DNA from: Agromyces sp. Leaf222
GTDB lineage: Bacteria > Actinomycetota > Actinomycetes > Actinomycetales > Microbacteriaceae
Direction of reading: 5' to 3'
Assembly (NCBI RefSeq): GCF_001421565.1
Contig: NZ_LMKQ01000004.1
Location: 124,001 to 188,000, forward strand
DNA: 64,000 bases
Part shown: positions 1 through 11,000 of the stretch, in pieces
Numbering within the stretch: the first letter of the stretch is position 1
Layout: the number at the start of each line of letters is the position of its first letter
Translations under genes and position numbers: made by a program
The notes under the pieces: model-generated
The model's input: only the letters and a program-made list of their open reading frames with translations
Database searches by the model: none
What the model was told of the DNA's origin: nothing

Positions 1-14
1 GAAGGGAGTCCATC

Positions 15-188
15 ATGGGAACCGATGACCGCATCAAGAACACCGCCGAAGACCTCGGGGGCAAGGCCAAAGAGGCCCAGGGCAAGCTGACCGGTGACGA
101 CTCGAAGGTCGCCGAGGGCAAGGCGGATCAGGCCAAGGCCGATCTGAAGAACGCCGCCGAAGACGTCAAGGACGCCTTCAAGCACTGA
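15..188 (+). CDS. CsbD family stress-response protein
   Basis: Small (57 aa), hydrophilic, Lys/Ala/Asp-rich protein of the CsbD family, a group of general-stress proteins of unknown biochemical role. The family pattern is visible: an early D-R-I-K-N-T-A segment, G-K-A-K-E-A-x-G-K-L-T-G-D, then a second amphipathic A-D-Q-A-K-A-D-L-K-N-A half. It has no signal peptide or membrane segment, so it is probably cytosolic. The ATG has a GGGAG Shine-Dalgarno 6-7 nt upstream at the very edge of the window, so the promoter is not visible. A strong hairpin at 236-273 ends the unit. Confidence 0.88.
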   Translation: MGTDDRIKNTAEDLGGKAKEAQGKLTGDDSKVAEGKADQAKADLKNAAEDVKDAFKH

Positions 189-235
189 CCCCCACCGCTC
201 CCTCGGCGGCGTCGACGCGGCCGAGGACTTGAGAA

Positions 236-273
236 CGAGAACGCCCGCACACCGGGGAGTGCGGGCGTTCTCG
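236..273. terminator. Hairpin terminator after csbD-like gene
   Basis: Perfect 15-bp stem CGAGAACGCCCGCAC (236-250) with GTGCGGGCGTTCTCG (259-273) and an 8-nt loop. There is no U-tract, as is usual for actinobacterial intrinsic terminators. It lies between the convergent csbD-like gene and the aminotransferase gene and could serve both strands. Confidence 0.75.
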
Positions 274-444
274 TGCGTCCGGGCCTGCTCGACATCGCCG
301 AGCCGCAGGATGAGACGTGCGACTCGCCGGTGCGGCACCGCGTGTCGGCGTCGATCGTCCGACGACTCGGCGCGGCGAAGCACCGACGGCGAGCGGATGT
401 CGCGTGCCGGGCGCCCGCGATGACGCGACCGGCGGCGCCCGCGA

Positions 445-1671
445 CTACGCGAACAGCCGCTGCAGGCGCTGCACGCCCTCGAGGAGCGGCGCGTCGCCCA
501 GCGCGTAGCTGAAGCGCAGGAATCCGCTGGGGCCGAACGCCTCGCCGGGAACGGCGGCGACCTCGGCCTGGTCGAGGATCAGGTCGGCGAGCTCGAGCGA
601 GTTCGTCGGCGTGACGCCGCCCCATTCGCGACCGAGCAGTCCCGTGACATCGGGATAGACGTAGAACGCGCCCTCTGGCACCGGAACCGTGAGCCCGTCG
701 ATCTTCGACAGCTCCGACACGATGAGGCGGCGACGGCGGTCGAACGCGCGGCGCATCTCCTCGACGGCGTCTTGGGGGCCGTTCAGTGCGGCGATCGCGG
801 CGCGCTGCGACACGTTCGACACGTTCGACGTGAGGTGCGATTGCAGGTTCGCGGCGCCCTTGATGACGTCGGCGGGGCCGACCATCCAGCCGAGGCGCCA
901 GCCGGTCATGGCGTAGGTCTTCGCGACGCCGTTGACGAGGATCGTCTGGTTCGCGAGGCCGGGCACGGCCTCGACGATCGACAGCGCGCGCGGGGCGGCG
1001 GCATCGGCCGGGCCGTCGATGGGCGCGTAGGTGAGGTTCTGGTAGATCTCGTCGGAGACCACCCAGATGCCGTGCTCGAGCGCCCACTCGCCGATGGCGC
1101 GCGTCTGCTCGGGGGAGTACACGGCGCCGGTCGGGTTCGACGGCGAGACGAAGAGCAGCACCTTGGTGCGCTCGGTGCGCGCGGCCTCGAGCTGCTCGAC
1201 GGTCACGAGGTAGCCCTGCTCGGAGCCGGCGAAGACGTCGACCTGCACGCCGCCGGCGAGCTTGATCGCCTCGGGGTAGGTGGTCCAGTAGGGCGTCGGC
1301 ACGAGCACCTCGTCGCCCGCGTCCAGCAGCACCTGGAACGCCTGGTAGACGGCCTGCTTGCCGCCGTTCGTGACGACGACCTGGCCGGGCGAGACCTCGA
1401 GGCCGGAGTCGCGCAGCGTCTTCGCGGCGATCGCCTCGCGCAGCTCCGGCAGGCCGGGCGCGGGCGTGTAGCGGTAGTTCTTGGGGTCGTGCACGGCTGC
1501 GAGCGCCGCCTCGACGATGTGATCGGGCGTCGCGAAGTCGGGCTCGCCCGCGGCATACGAGATGACGGGGCGGCCCTCGGCCTGCAGGGCTTTCGCCTTC
1601 GCGTCGACCTTGAGGGTCGCGGACTCGGCGATGGCGGCGATTCGGGTGGACAGGCGGGTGCGTTCGGTCAC
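445..1671 (-). CDS. Pyridoxal-phosphate aspartate aminotransferase (class I)
   Basis: Fold-type I aminotransferase of 408 aa, expected to transfer the amino group between aspartate (or a related amino acid) and 2-oxoglutarate in the cytosol. Visible motifs are SPSNPTG, the SDEIYQ strand with the PLP-pyridine Asp, and the Schiff-base lysine in [13 protein letters not shown] (about Lys251). An aminotransferase of this kind next to the tRNA-Trp/secE/nusG block is common in actinobacteria, although here a 1023-aa gene and dgt lie between. The start is GTG; it follows a TAGGCT box (1679-1684, minus strand) by exactly 7 nt with no Shine-Dalgarno, so the mRNA is probably leaderless. Exact substrate is uncertain: aspartate is the default, and broad-specificity members exist. 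Confidence 0.9.
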   Translation of the reverse strand: MTERTRLSTRIAAIAESATLKVDAKAKALQAEGRPVISYAAGEPDFATPDHIVEAALAAVHDPKNYRYTPAPGLPELREAIAAKTLRDSGLEVSPGQVVVTNGGKQAVYQAFQVLLDAGDEVLVPTPYWTTYPEAIKLAGGVQVDVFAGSEQGYLVTVEQLEAARTERTKVLLFVSPSNPTGAVYSPEQTRAIGEWALEHGIWVVSDEIYQNLTYAPIDGPADAAAPRALSIVEAVPGLANQTILVNGVAKTYAMTGWRLGWMVGPADVIKGAANLQSHLTSNVSNVSQRAAIAALNGPQDAVEEMRRAFDRRRRLIVSELSKIDGLTVPVPEGAFYVYPDVTGLLGREWGGVTPTNSLELADLILDQAEVAAVPGEAFGPSGFLRFSYALGDAPLLEGVQRLQRLFA

Positions 1672-1678
1672 GACGACC

Positions 1679-1684
1679 AGCCTA
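1679..1684 (-). promoter_or_regulatory. -10 box TAGGCT for leaderless aminotransferase mRNA
   Basis: On the minus strand TAGGCT is followed by 7 nt and then the GTG start of the aminotransferase. The expected transcription start therefore coincides with the start codon. No -35 hexamer is obvious. Confidence 0.55.
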
Positions 1685-1708
1685 CGGCGCGCGGGGCGCG
1701 CATGACAG

Positions 1709-1749
1709 GGCGACGGATGCCACCGGCGTGCGCCGCGGCATCCGTCGCC
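1709..1749. terminator. GGATGCC/GGCATCC hairpin terminator
   Basis: 13-bp perfect arms GGCGACGGATGCC (1709-1721) and GGCATCCGTCGCC (1737-1749), with an extra GGCG/CGCC mini-stem in the loop. It lies just downstream of the DUF7144-like gene on the minus strand and is one of several terminators here built on the GGATGCC word. Confidence 0.7.
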
Positions 1750-1758
1750 GTCGTCGGG

Positions 1759-2163
1759 TCAGCGGCGGATCTTGAGCTCGCGGCCGTGCACCGTCAGCGC
1801 GTAGATCACGAGGATGTCGATCGCGAGCACGATGAGCGACCACCACGGCTGCACGGGCAGCAGGAACAACTGCCCGATCGCGTTGAGGATCACGAGGATC
1901 ACCGCGACGACCCGTGCCCACGTCGCTCCGGAGAAGAGCGCTGCGCCGATCAGCACGAGCAGTACGCCGCTGATCACGTGCCACCAGCCCCACCCCTGCA
2001 CGTCGAACAGGAACAGTGCGCCCCCGCCGGTCGTGAGGTAGGCGCTGTCGGGCATCGCGAGTGCGATGAATCCGTACAGCACGTCGAAACCGCCGGCGAC
2101 GATGAGCATGATGGCGGCGAAGACGCCCCAGCCGACCCAGCCGGTCTTCTCGGTGTCACTCAT
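1759..2163 (-). CDS. DUF7144-like four-helix membrane protein
   Basis: 134 aa with four hydrophobic segments: GVFAAIMLIVAGGFDVLYG near the N-terminus, a central GWWHVISGVLLVLIGAALF, then WARVVAVILVILNAIG and WWSLIVLAIDILVIYAL. The pattern fits the actinobacterial DUF7144 family, whose function is unknown. I place the start at the ATG at 2163 (MSDTEKTGW) because GGGAGCC precedes it by 7 nt; the open frame reaches further upstream but without a ribosome site. The gene stands alone, between the hairpins at 1709-1749 and 2279-2321. Confidence 0.8.
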   Translation of the reverse strand: MSDTEKTGWVGWGVFAAIMLIVAGGFDVLYGFIALAMPDSAYLTTGGGALFLFDVQGWGWWHVISGVLLVLIGAALFSGATWARVVAVILVILNAIGQLFLLPVQPWWSLIVLAIDILVIYALTVHGRELKIRR

Positions 2164-2278
2164 GTGAGGCTCCCTTGGCATCGAGACGTCGACGCGGATC
2201 CGCATCGACGCAGATGGTGCTGCGCCACGGTAGCGCGCGAGGGGGAGCGCCGCCACGAGGCACGCGGGCCGCATGACA

Positions 2279-2321
2279 CGGCGACGGATGCCACGGGCCT
2301 GCGCCGTGGCATCCGTCGCCG
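2279..2321. terminator. 18-bp perfect hairpin terminator
   Basis: Arms CGGCGACGGATGCCACGG (2279-2296) and CCGTGGCATCCGTCGCCG (2304-2321), 7-nt loop. It sits 21 nt past the stop of the phosphodiesterase gene on the minus strand and again carries the GGATGCC/GGCATCC core. Confidence 0.8.
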
Positions 2322-2341
2322 TTCTCGTCGGCTCGTCGGGG

Positions 2342-4597
2342 TCAGATGGTGACCGCGACCTCGGGCTGGTCGCTGAACGCGCCGTTCATGCCGGCGTTCA
2401 CGAACACCCGGAGCTCGCCGACGAGGTCGCCGGGCGCGTTGGGATCGGTGCTCGAACGGAACTCGGCGGGGAGGAACTGGTTCTCGAGCCGGAAGGTCCA
2501 GCCGTGGACCGTGAGGCCCGCCGCGTGGGCGTCGGCGATTACGCTGGTCGGTGTTCCGAGCGTTCCCGCGGGGGTGCGCGGGATCATGACCGACTTCTCG
2601 AGGCCGACGCCATCGGCGTAGCCGGCGACCTCGGCGAGGCCCGCGGGCGTGACGAGGTCGGCGTACGTGCGGGGGTCGCCGGAGGCCGTGAAGTCGTAGG
2701 GCCGGCCGGCGGAGTTGACGAGCTGCGCGAGGTGCACGTCCGTCAGCCCGTCGAGCTCCCTGAGGTTGCCGACCTCGAAGCTCTGCACGATCACCGGGGC
2801 ATCGGCGCGGTCGACGCCGTTCGCCTGCAAGGCTGCGACCAGCGGCTCCTCGAGCGAGAGGCCGATCGAGTCGAAGTACGTGGGGTGCTTCGTCTCGGGG
2901 TAGACGCCCACCTGGCGTCCGTCGCAGCTCACCGAGTGGCGGGCGAGGCCGATGACCTCGTCGAGCGTCGGCACCTGGTAGAGCCCGTCGAACGCGGTGT
3001 TCGCCGGGCGCGTGATCGGCAGGCGCTCCTTGGCGCGCAGCGTCCGGAGTTCGGCGAGCGTGAAGTCCTCGGTGAACCAGCCCGTGATGCTCGCGCCGTC
3101 GATCGTCTTCGTCGTCCTGCGCGAGGCGAACTCGGCCCGGGCCGAGACATCCGTGGTGCCGCCGATCTCGTTCTCGTGCCGCGCGACGAGCACGCCGTCC
3201 TTCGTGGAGACGACGTCGGGCTCGATGTAGTCGGCGCACTGCACGATCGCGGTCTCGTACGAGGCCAGCGTGTGCTCGGGGCGGTAGCCGCTCGCGCCGC
3301 GGTGGCCGACGATCGTCACGTCCGACGGCGTGATCCTCACCTTGTCGAGGTCGATCACGTCGAACTCGGTGTCATCGGGCGTGCCCGGGATGCGCGCATC
3401 GTTGCCGGGGTAGTTGTTGTCGTTGGCGATGAGCAGGTTCCCGTTCCTCAGCTGCACGACCGTCTCGAACGACTGCACGGGGAGGGAGAAGACCGCCCCG
3501 GTGCCGTACCCGTCGCCGGCCCCGATCTCGTCGGGGTTCGCGATGTGGAGCGCGTCGACCACGAGCGTCTTCTCGAGGTGCCCCTGCGCGTCGGCGCGGC
3601 GGAGGTCGACTTGGTAGATGCGTTTCGTGACCGCCTGGTCGCCCTCGAAGTCGTCGCGCTCGACCACGAGCAGCACGTTGTTGCGCACGGTGAAGGCGTC
3701 GCCGATGACGTTCGCCTCCTGGTCGGTCTGGTAGCTCCAGGTGCGGCCCGTGTACGAGCCGCGGCGCGTGTCGAACTCGTGGATCTCGCGGCGGCGCAGG
3801 TCGGTCTCGTCGGCGTAGGAGCCCTCGATGATCGGGTACAGGTAGCGGCCGTCAGTGGATGCCGCGAGCGCCTCGTAGCCTCGGCTCGCGCGGACGCGCG
3901 GGGTCTCTCCGGCCAGGAGGTACGGGTTCTGCGGCGACTTGGCACCGGTGAGCGAGTACGGCTTCTCGAGGAGCGTGCCCTTCACGTCGAAGTGCAGGAG
4001 GAACGGCCCGAACTCCTCGCCGACCCAGAACGTCCCGTCCTTGGCGCGCACGACGGATTCGATGTCGAAGTCCGCGCCGGTGAGCAGCCGTTCGCGGGTG
4101 TCCCCGTTCACGATCGGGAAGTCGAGGACCCGCTTGCGGTCGTTGTACGAGATGAAGCGGGTGACGGAGATCGAGCCGTCGCCGCCGCGGGCGGTCTGCC
4201 AGTTCGGGCGCACGAGGTAGTTGCGCAGGAGGAAGTCAGCCGAGTTGGCCTTCGTGCCGAAGCCATTGTCGGGCTGGGCCCAGAAGGTGCCGTCCCCGTT
4301 GTCGATGGCTGCGGAGAACCCGGGGATGACCTGCCCGGCCCACGGCCCGACCCGTCCGTTCGCGGGCGAGGCGAGCGCGCCCGACGCGGGTCCACGCTCG
4401 AGATGATCGGCGGAGAGGGTCGCACGGGCGACGAGGGTGGGCTCGATGGCGCGCACGAAGGGCGCGCGCGAGGCGCCCCCGCGGTCGTCGCCGGGGGCGG
4501 CGACCGCGGAGACGGGGACGAGGACGGCGGCGGTGGCGATGACCGCGGCGGTCAGGGCGATGAGACGCGGCAGGGCGCGTCGCGAGTTTCGGCTCAT
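2342..4597 (-). CDS. Secreted phytase-like esterase / glycerophosphodiester phosphodiesterase fusion
   Basis: Exported two-domain enzyme, 751 aa from the ATG at 4597. The N-terminus MSRNSRRALPRL followed by an Ala/Val-rich core and VSAVAAPGDD is a classic signal peptide. Residues about 60-400 match the 'esterase-like activity of phytase' domain (WVGEEFGPFLLHFD, ANVIGDAF, LLVVERDD). A GDPD domain begins near residue 426 with VTIVGHRGASGYRPEHT and continues with YIEPDVVSTKDGVLVARHE, which carry the catalytic His pair and metal-binding Glu/Asp. The combination fits phosphate scavenging from glycerophosphodiesters outside the cell. A GTG start at 4624 is possible but would put extra residues before the signal peptide. 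Neither start has a clear Shine-Dalgarno; TTGGCT lies 6 nt before 4597. Confidence 0.85.
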   Translation of the reverse strand: MSRNSRRALPRLIALTAAVIATAAVLVPVSAVAAPGDDRGGASRAPFVRAIEPTLVARATLSADHLERGPASGALASPANGRVGPWAGQVIPGFSAAIDNGDGTFWAQPDNGFGTKANSADFLLRNYLVRPNWQTARGGDGSISVTRFISYNDRKRVLDFPIVNGDTRERLLTGADFDIESVVRAKDGTFWVGEEFGPFLLHFDVKGTLLEKPYSLTGAKSPQNPYLLAGETPRVRASRGYEALAASTDGRYLYPIIEGSYADETDLRRREIHEFDTRRGSYTGRTWSYQTDQEANVIGDAFTVRNNVLLVVERDDFEGDQAVTKRIYQVDLRRADAQGHLEKTLVVDALHIANPDEIGAGDGYGTGAVFSLPVQSFETVVQLRNGNLLIANDNNYPGNDARIPGTPDDTEFDVIDLDKVRITPSDVTIVGHRGASGYRPEHTLASYETAIVQCADYIEPDVVSTKDGVLVARHENEIGGTTDVSARAEFASRRTTKTIDGASITGWFTEDFTLAELRTLRAKERLPITRPANTAFDGLYQVPTLDEVIGLARHSVSCDGRQVGVYPETKHPTYFDSIGLSLEEPLVAALQANGVDRADAPVIVQSFEVGNLRELDGLTDVHLAQLVNSAGRPYDFTASGDPRTYADLVTPAGLAEVAGYADGVGLEKSVMIPRTPAGTLGTPTSVIADAHAAGLTVHGWTFRLENQFLPAEFRSSTDPNAPGDLVGELRVFVNAGMNGAFSDQPEVAVTI

Positions 4598-4773
4598 GCC
4601 GTGAGCCAATCGTCCGAGGCCCACCGTGTGGGTGGCCTACGGACGAAGCTTGGGCGAACGGCGCGGAACCACGCGGTGGCGCGTGTGGCGGGCATGACGG
4701 CGACGACCCGAGACGGCTGCCGACGCCGCCGCCGACGGCGCCGACTGACGACGCTGCCGTCGCCCGCTCCGCG

Positions 4774-6225
4774 TCAGTCGGCGTCGCGTGCCGAGAGCGG
4801 CTCGGCGATGTCCTCGAGCGACTTGCGCTCGGCCGAGACGCCGAGGAAGACCTCGACGAGGCCCGCCGCGATCATGAGGCCGGCGCCGATGTAGTAGCCG
4901 ATCGCGACGGCCGGGATGCCGTCCTCGATCAGCTGGCCGAAGAGCACCGGGCCGATGATGCCGCCGATGCCGGTGCCGAGCGCGTAGAAGAACGCGATCG
5001 ACATGGCGCGGGTCTCGAGCGGGAAGATCTCGCTGACGGTGAGGTACGCGCTCGACGCCCCGGCAGAGGCGAAGAAGAACACGACGACCCAGCACGCGGT
5101 CAGCCAGAACGCGTCGAGCGCGCCGCTCGCGAAGAGCATGCCGGTGCCGACGAGCAGGATGCCGGAGACGATGTACGACGACGAGATCATGACCTTGCGG
5201 CCGACGCTGTCGAAGAAGCGGCCGAGCAGCAGCGGCCCGAGGAAGTTGCCGATCGCGATGGGCACGAGCGACCACGGCGCGATGTCGTCGGGAACCCCGA
5301 GCAGCTTCGTGAGCACGAGCGCGTAGGTGAAGAACACGGCGTTGTAGAGGAACGCCTGGCCGATGAAGAGCGAGAGTCCGAGCACGAACCGCTTCGGGTA
5401 CCGCGTCACGGCGGTCTTCGCGATCTCGACGAACCCGGTGCTCGCGCGCTGCTTGATGCGGATGGCCCGGTCGTCCTCGACTGGGTCGAGCTCGGTCCCC
5501 GTCTCCTCCTCGATCGTGTGCTCGATCTCGCCGACGAGCCGCTCGGCCTCCTCGTCGCGGCCGTGGATGAACATCCATCGCGGTGACTCCGGGACGTTGC
5601 GCCGCACGAGCAGGATCACGAGCCCGAGCACGGCGCCCAGGCCGAAGGCGAGCCGCCAGCCGACATCGGGGGCGAAGAGCGCCGGGTTCAGCAGGAACAC
5701 GGTGAGGATCGCGCCGAACGCGGTGCCGAGCCAGTACGAGCCGTTGATGGCGAGGTCGACGGCTCCGCGCCGCCTGGCCGGGATCAGCTCGTCGATGGCG
5801 GAGTTGATCGCCGCGTACTCGCCGCCGATGCCGGCGCCGGTGAGGAACCGGCAGACGAAGAACCACATCGGGGTGAACGAGAAGGCCGTCGCGACGGTGG
5901 CGACCAGGTAGAGGCCGAGCGTGATGATGAACAGCTTCTTGCGACCGAACCGATCGGTGAGGTAGCCGAAGACGAGTGCTCCGATGCACGCGCCGGCCAC
6001 GTAGATGCCCGCCGCGAGGCCGACCTCGGCGGTGGTGAGGCCGAGCCCGCTCTCGGGCTCGGTCAGCCGGCTGCCGAGGGCGCCGACGATCGTCACCTCG
6101 AGGCCGTCGAGGATCCACACGGTGCCGAGTCCGAGCACCACGAGCCAGTGCCACCTGGCCCACGGCAGTCGGTCCATGCGCGCCGGGATCTTCGTCGAGA
6201 TCGTCTTGAGCGTGGTCGTCGTCAT
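4774..6225 (-). CDS. MFS transporter, metabolite/H+ symporter (sugar-porter-like)
   Basis: Twelve-helix major facilitator of 483 aa. Helices 1-2 are followed by the loop motif DRFGRKK, helix 4 has [12 protein letters not shown], and a long charged cytoplasmic loop ([19 protein letters not shown]) separates the halves. That loop plus RFFDSVGRK in the second half places it with the SP/AAHS-type porters for sugars or organic/aromatic acids. Substrate cannot be read from the sequence. The ATG at 6225 follows GGGGAGGG by 7 nt; the open frame extends much further upstream but is not plausible there. It is a single gene between the divergent-looking neighbours, with nothing telling about its inducer. 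Confidence 0.87.
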   Translation of the reverse strand: MTTTTLKTISTKIPARMDRLPWARWHWLVVLGLGTVWILDGLEVTIVGALGSRLTEPESGLGLTTAEVGLAAGIYVAGACIGALVFGYLTDRFGRKKLFIITLGLYLVATVATAFSFTPMWFFVCRFLTGAGIGGEYAAINSAIDELIPARRRGAVDLAINGSYWLGTAFGAILTVFLLNPALFAPDVGWRLAFGLGAVLGLVILLVRRNVPESPRWMFIHGRDEEAERLVGEIEHTIEEETGTELDPVEDDRAIRIKQRASTGFVEIAKTAVTRYPKRFVLGLSLFIGQAFLYNAVFFTYALVLTKLLGVPDDIAPWSLVPIAIGNFLGPLLLGRFFDSVGRKVMISSSYIVSGILLVGTGMLFASGALDAFWLTACWVVVFFFASAGASSAYLTVSEIFPLETRAMSIAFFYALGTGIGGIIGPVLFGQLIEDGIPAVAIGYYIGAGLMIAAGLVEVFLGVSAERKSLEDIAEPLSARDAD

Positions 6226-6358
6226 CGTCGCAGCCCTCCCCGTTCCAGCGACGACGATAAGCCCGTGCGCGCGGGGGCGGCTCGGGGTTGACAGCGGGCG
6301 GCGGGTGCTCCTCAAAGGCCCGTGCTCGCGCAGGCTGGTGCTCCGACGGGCGCGTGCT

Positions 6359-7876
6359 CTAGAGGTTCTGCCCGATGTCCCACAGCCGGTCGGGGCGCCC
6401 GTCGATCGCCTCGGACACGGCGAGCGCCTGGTCGTCGCTGAGGGAGGCGACGTAGTCGACGACGCCGCGCCCGACGCCGAGGCGGTGCACGTCGTCGGCA
6501 TCCGGAACCGGAACGCCCTCGGGCTTGGCGACGCGGAGGAGCGCGTAGCCCTCGGTCGCGAGGTCGACGAGCTCGCGCAGGCGCTGGGGAACGCGGTGGC
6601 GGTCGATGTCGTCGGTGATCCACGCGGTCAGGCCCTTGACGGCGCGCGTCAGCACCCGGCTGAGCCCGCGCTGGTACATGGCGATGTCGGAGCGGTCGAG
6701 GATGAAGTGCCGGTGCACGAACTTCAGCACCTCGACCTCGTGCCAGGCGAGCCGGTCGAGGGTCACGAGGCCCGTGCGGATCTCGTCGCCGGGCGCCGGA
6801 ACGACCGAGGTCTGCAGGTGGCTGATCCACCGGTTCGTGAACGACGAGAGCGAGCGTTCCGAGGCGATCGAGCCGTCGAACGGGATCGCGAGCAGCCCGT
6901 CGACGAGGTCGTCGGCCACCACGTCGACGGCCTCGCGGAACGCGTCGTCGGAGGCGATCCACGCGTCGGAGCGGTGCAGCTTGCGGCGCAGGCTCTCGAG
7001 TGCCGCGCCGGGCGGCGCCGAGCGGGCGGCGATCGCGTCGGCGTCGAGGTCGCGCAGCGCGGCGCCGTTCTCGATGAAGCCCCGGAACTCGCGGGCCACC
7101 GAGCCCTGGCTCAGCAGTCCGGCGCGGTAGAAGTCGTCGACGTCGTGGATCGAGTACGCGATGTCGTCGGCGATGTCCATGATCGAGCACTCGAGGGACT
7201 GCTGCATGGGCGGCAGGCCGGTCCTGGCCGAGAACAGGTCGGCCGCGTCGAGGTCGTACGCCGAGAACTTCGCGACCTCGATGCCGCCCGAGACGCGGCG
7301 CATGCCCCGCGGCAGCGGCCCCGGCGGCATCGACGCGGCATCGACGAACCGCGTCCACGGGTACTTCGCGACGGCGGCGCGCACCGCGGCGGTGAGGTTG
7401 AGGCCGTGCGGGGCGTTCGCCGAGACATCCAGCGTCGCGATGATGCGGTAGGTCTGCGCGTTGCCCTCGAAGCCGTCGGAGAGCCCGAGGGTCTCGCGGG
7501 CGAGGCGGTCGAGCACGCGCTCGCCGAGGTGTCCGAACGGGGGGTGCCCCAGGTCGTGCGCACTCGCGGCGGCCTGCACGGCGACGGCGTCGCAGCCGTG
7601 CTCGAGCGCGAGGGCACGCGCCGGCGACGCGGCATCCGTCAGTCCGACCGCGATGGCGCGGGCGACCGCGGTGACCTTGATCGAGTGCGTCAGCCGGTTG
7701 TGGATCAGCGGGCCGGCGCCGGGCTGCGCGATGACCTGCGTCACGGCCGAGAGGCGCGAGAAGTACGGCGAGAACCGGATGCGCTCGAGGTCGAGCCGGA
7801 ACTGCGAGTGCTCGCCCGTGACCTGCACGCTCGTGCGTGGCTCGGTCACGAGCCGGGTTCCGCGTTCGACGATCAT
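6359..7876 (-). CDS. dgt: Deoxyguanosinetriphosphate triphosphohydrolase-like HD protein
   Basis: dNTP triphosphohydrolase (505 aa), which cleaves dNTPs to deoxynucleoside plus triphosphate and so limits dNTP pools. Metal-binding motifs of the HD superfamily are present: His64 in HNRLTHS, the His-Asp pair at 107-108 in [12 protein letters not shown], and the later Asp in [13 protein letters not shown]. The C-terminal half is helical and family-typical. The ATG at 7876 gives [10 protein letters not shown] and has a GGGGG stretch upstream. A much longer open frame continues to 13060 on this strand, but it runs antisense to the next genes and is an artefact of GC-rich sequence. Transcribed divergently from the glycosidase-like gene at 8063. 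Confidence 0.9.
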   Translation of the reverse strand: MIVERGTRLVTEPRTSVQVTGEHSQFRLDLERIRFSPYFSRLSAVTQVIAQPGAGPLIHNRLTHSIKVTAVARAIAVGLTDAASPARALALEHGCDAVAVQAAASAHDLGHPPFGHLGERVLDRLARETLGLSDGFEGNAQTYRIIATLDVSANAPHGLNLTAAVRAAVAKYPWTRFVDAASMPPGPLPRGMRRVSGGIEVAKFSAYDLDAADLFSARTGLPPMQQSLECSIMDIADDIAYSIHDVDDFYRAGLLSQGSVAREFRGFIENGAALRDLDADAIAARSAPPGAALESLRRKLHRSDAWIASDDAFREAVDVVADDLVDGLLAIPFDGSIASERSLSSFTNRWISHLQTSVVPAPGDEIRTGLVTLDRLAWHEVEVLKFVHRHFILDRSDIAMYQRGLSRVLTRAVKGLTAWITDDIDRHRVPQRLRELVDLATEGYALLRVAKPEGVPVPDADDVHRLGVGRGVVDYVASLSDDQALAVSEAIDGRPDRLWDIGQNL

Positions 7877-8023
7877 CGAGCCCCCATCCGTTCGGTGCGG
7901 CCGTGCGGTGTGCCGCGGCGCAGGGGGCGGATGCCGCGCCCCGGCGTGCCTCCAATCTACGGGTGGTGCGCGGCACCGCCCGTCGGGCGGTGATCGGCAG
8001 CGGAGAGCCGCACCGATGATCAC

Positions 8024-8045
8024 AAGTGGGTCACGCGACCCACTT
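8024..8045. promoter_or_regulatory. Perfect 9-bp inverted repeat operator upstream of the 8063 gene
   Basis: AAGTGGGTC (8024-8032), 4-nt spacer ACGC, GACCCACTT (8037-8045). It ends 5 nt before the TATGAT -10 box and covers the -35 position, so a protein bound here would block the promoter. No candidate regulator gene is next to it. Confidence 0.65.
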
Positions 8046-8050
8046 CGGGG

Positions 8051-8056
8051 TATGAT
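8051..8056 (+). promoter_or_regulatory. -10 box TATGAT, leaderless start of the 8063 gene
   Basis: TATGAT is followed by 6 nt and the GTG at 8063, so the transcript should begin at or next to the start codon. This decides for GTG 8063 over the in-frame ATG at 8084. Confidence 0.7.
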
Positions 8057-8062
8057 CCGCGC

Positions 8063-11000
8063 GTGACGAAGCCCCCCGGCGCGATGACGCGCCCCGCTCG
8101 ACCCCTGCGCCCGCTGCTCGCCGCGGTGGCCGCCCTGATCCTGCTCGCGCTCGGCGCGGGCATCGCATTCGTGCTGACCGACGCGCTCGGCATCAGCACC
8201 GAGGCATCCGACATCCCCGCAGAGACGCTCGTCGCGGCGCCCGCGTCGGCGAGCGTGCCGCCGCCGGTGTTCACGAGCGTCGACGCGCCGGGCTCGCCGA
8301 GGCTCGACGCGGCCGTCGCCGAGCTCGAGTCCGCGGTGTCGGATGCCGCGACGACCGCCGGAACCGCGACGCTCTCGGTCGTGGCCGGCGACGGCGACCC
8401 GGCCGACGAGGCGTACTCGCTCGAGGGCGACCCCGCCGCCCTGCGCATCGTCGCGGCGAGCACGACGGGAGCCGCGCGCGGCGTCTACGACCTCGCGCAG
8501 GCCGTGCGCGACGGCCGTTCGACGTCCGAGCGACTCGGTGAGCGGGTCGAGTCGAGGCTCGGGTTCCGCATGGCCGACCTCGGCGCCGTGGGCGTCGCGG
8601 TCGACGAGGAGGCCTGGGCGGCCGGCGACGACTACTCGCACAACTCCAAGGCGTTCGAGGACGTCATCCTGCCCGACGCGCCCTACATCGACGAGGACGC
8701 CCTGGCCGTGGCGCGCGAGGACTTCGACGCCTATGTCGCGCACCTCCTCGCCGAGGGGTACACGGCCGTCGCCGTCCCGGGCCTGCTCGAGTACCTGACG
8801 TTCTCCGACGTGGGCGACGGCACCGAGGTCTACGAGCCAGACGACGAGCACGTGGCCCGCGCCCTCGCCATGCGCGACGCGTTCGGCCCCATGTGGCAGT
8901 CGGCGCGCGACGCCGGGCTGCAGGTGTTCCTGCGCACCGACATGCTCGTCGTCACGACGCCGCTCGAGGAGTACCTCACCGAGCGCTTCGGCGGACTCGA
9001 CACCGAGAACCCCGAGTTCTGGCAGGTCTACGCCGCGGGCCTCGACGAGCTCTACCGCGAGATGCCGGCGATCGACGGCGTGCTCATCCGCATCGGCGAG
9101 GCGGGCCAGGTCTACGACCTGCCCGACTGGGACTACAGCTCCCGGCTCGCCGTGACGACGGTCGACGCGGTGCAGGCGATGCTCACGACCCTGCTCGACC
9201 AGGCCGAACGCGCCGACCGCGAGGTCATCTTCCGCACCTGGACCGTCGGCGTCGGCGCCGTCGGCGACCTGCACACGAACGCCGACTCGTACCGCACGGT
9301 CTTCGAGGGCATCGACTCCGACCGGCTCATCGTGTCGACGAAGTACTCGCTGGGCGACTTCTACAGCCACCTGCCGATCAACGACACGCTCGAGATCGGC
9401 GACCAGCGCCGCATCATCGAGTTCCAGAGCCGGCGCGAGTTCGAGAACTTCGGGGCGTGGCCGAACGACCTCGGCGACCTGTACGCGCAGACGCTCGACC
9501 GGCTGCTCGCCGCGAACCCGAACATCGAGGGCATCTGGACCTGGACGCAGGACGGCGGTCCGTGGCGCGCCGGTCCGCTCTCGCTCGAGCTGAAGGCGGG
9601 CTTCTGGCAGCTCGCCGAGCTGAACACCGAGCTCGCGGTGCGGCTCGCCCGCGATCCGTCGCTGGATCCGGCATCCGTCACCGCCGACTGGGCGAGGCGG
9701 TGGTTCTCGGATGACACGGCCACCGTGCAGGCCATCACGACTGCGATGACCGACTCGCGTGAGGCGATCGCCGACGGGCTCTACATCGGCCCGTACGCCG
9801 AGCACCGCGTGAAGGCGATCGGCCTCGAGCCGCCGCCCATGATGTGGATCTTCGAGTGGGACATCCCCACGGGCGACAGCGCCGCGCTCGACGTGATCTA
9901 CGCGATCGCGCGCGACGACCTCGACGAGGCGATCGCCGGAGGACCGCGCGCCGTCGAGGCCGTCGAGCGCATGCAGGCCCTCATCGACGGAACCGACGCC
10001 GCCACGTGGAAGGATGCCGCGCTCCGCGACGCGTTCCGGGAGTCGCTCGCCTACGAGCGGAGCACCCTCGCGATGCTCGCCGACTACCGCGCCATGGTGC
10101 TGCACAAGGCGCAGTGGCACGACACGGGGGATGCCGCGGCCTACGAGGACTGGCAGGTGGCGCGCACGGCGTACCTCGCGTCGTCGGCCGAGCACGAGCG
10201 GGACTACGCGGGCGACCCGTACCACCCCGCCTACAACCTCACCGCCGCCCACCTCGGCCTCGAGCGCGCCGACCGCGACCAGGCCATGGGCTGGGCGGCC
10301 GGTGCGACGCTCGTGCTGGCCCTGCTCTGGATCGCGTACGGCATCGCGGCCCGCTCGCGCCGGATCGGCGCCTGGCCCGGAGCCCGGCTCGCCCGGGCCA
10401 TGTGGGTCGCCGGAACCCGCCCATGGCGGGCGCCCGACGTCACCGCCGCCCTCGGACGCGCCGAGCGCGTGCTCCTCGTCGCGATCCCCGCACTCGCACT
10501 CGTGCTGAGCCGCTGCATCCTCACGTGGTTCGCCGCGCCCGCCCACCTCGTGGCGACGCTCGGGGCCTGGCTCGTCTTCGGCGCGGTCGCGCTGCTGCTG
10601 GCGCGGTGGCTCGGCGGCCGCACCGCCATGGCCTCGCTCGCGGCATCCGTCGGCGGAGCCGTGATGCTGCGCGTCGCCCTGCTCTCGTTCGCACTCGCGC
10701 CGACCGGCCCCGGCGGCTACTGGTTCGGGTTCTGGACCGATCCGGTCGCGCGGTCGGCCTACTCGACCGTCGCCTTCGCCCTGTTCGCCTGGGTGATCGT
10801 GGCCGCCGGCTGGGCGCTCGCGCAGTCGATCGGCGCCCGTCGGGCGATCGGGGTCGTGACGACCGCGTGCGGCGCCGCGATCGCCGTGATCGCCGGGCTC
10901 GTCGCGATCGTCGGACTCGAGGCCGCGCTGACGGCGTGGAACGACCAGATGGCCCTGCTCCCGTGGGGCCTGTCGAGGATCCTCGGCATCACGGTCTACC

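Noticed and set aside
772..4894. Long plus-strand frames opposite the aminotransferase and phosphodiesterase genes
   Set aside because: Val/Asp/Arg/Gly-rich shadows with no recognisable domain; the opposite strand encodes clear enzymes.
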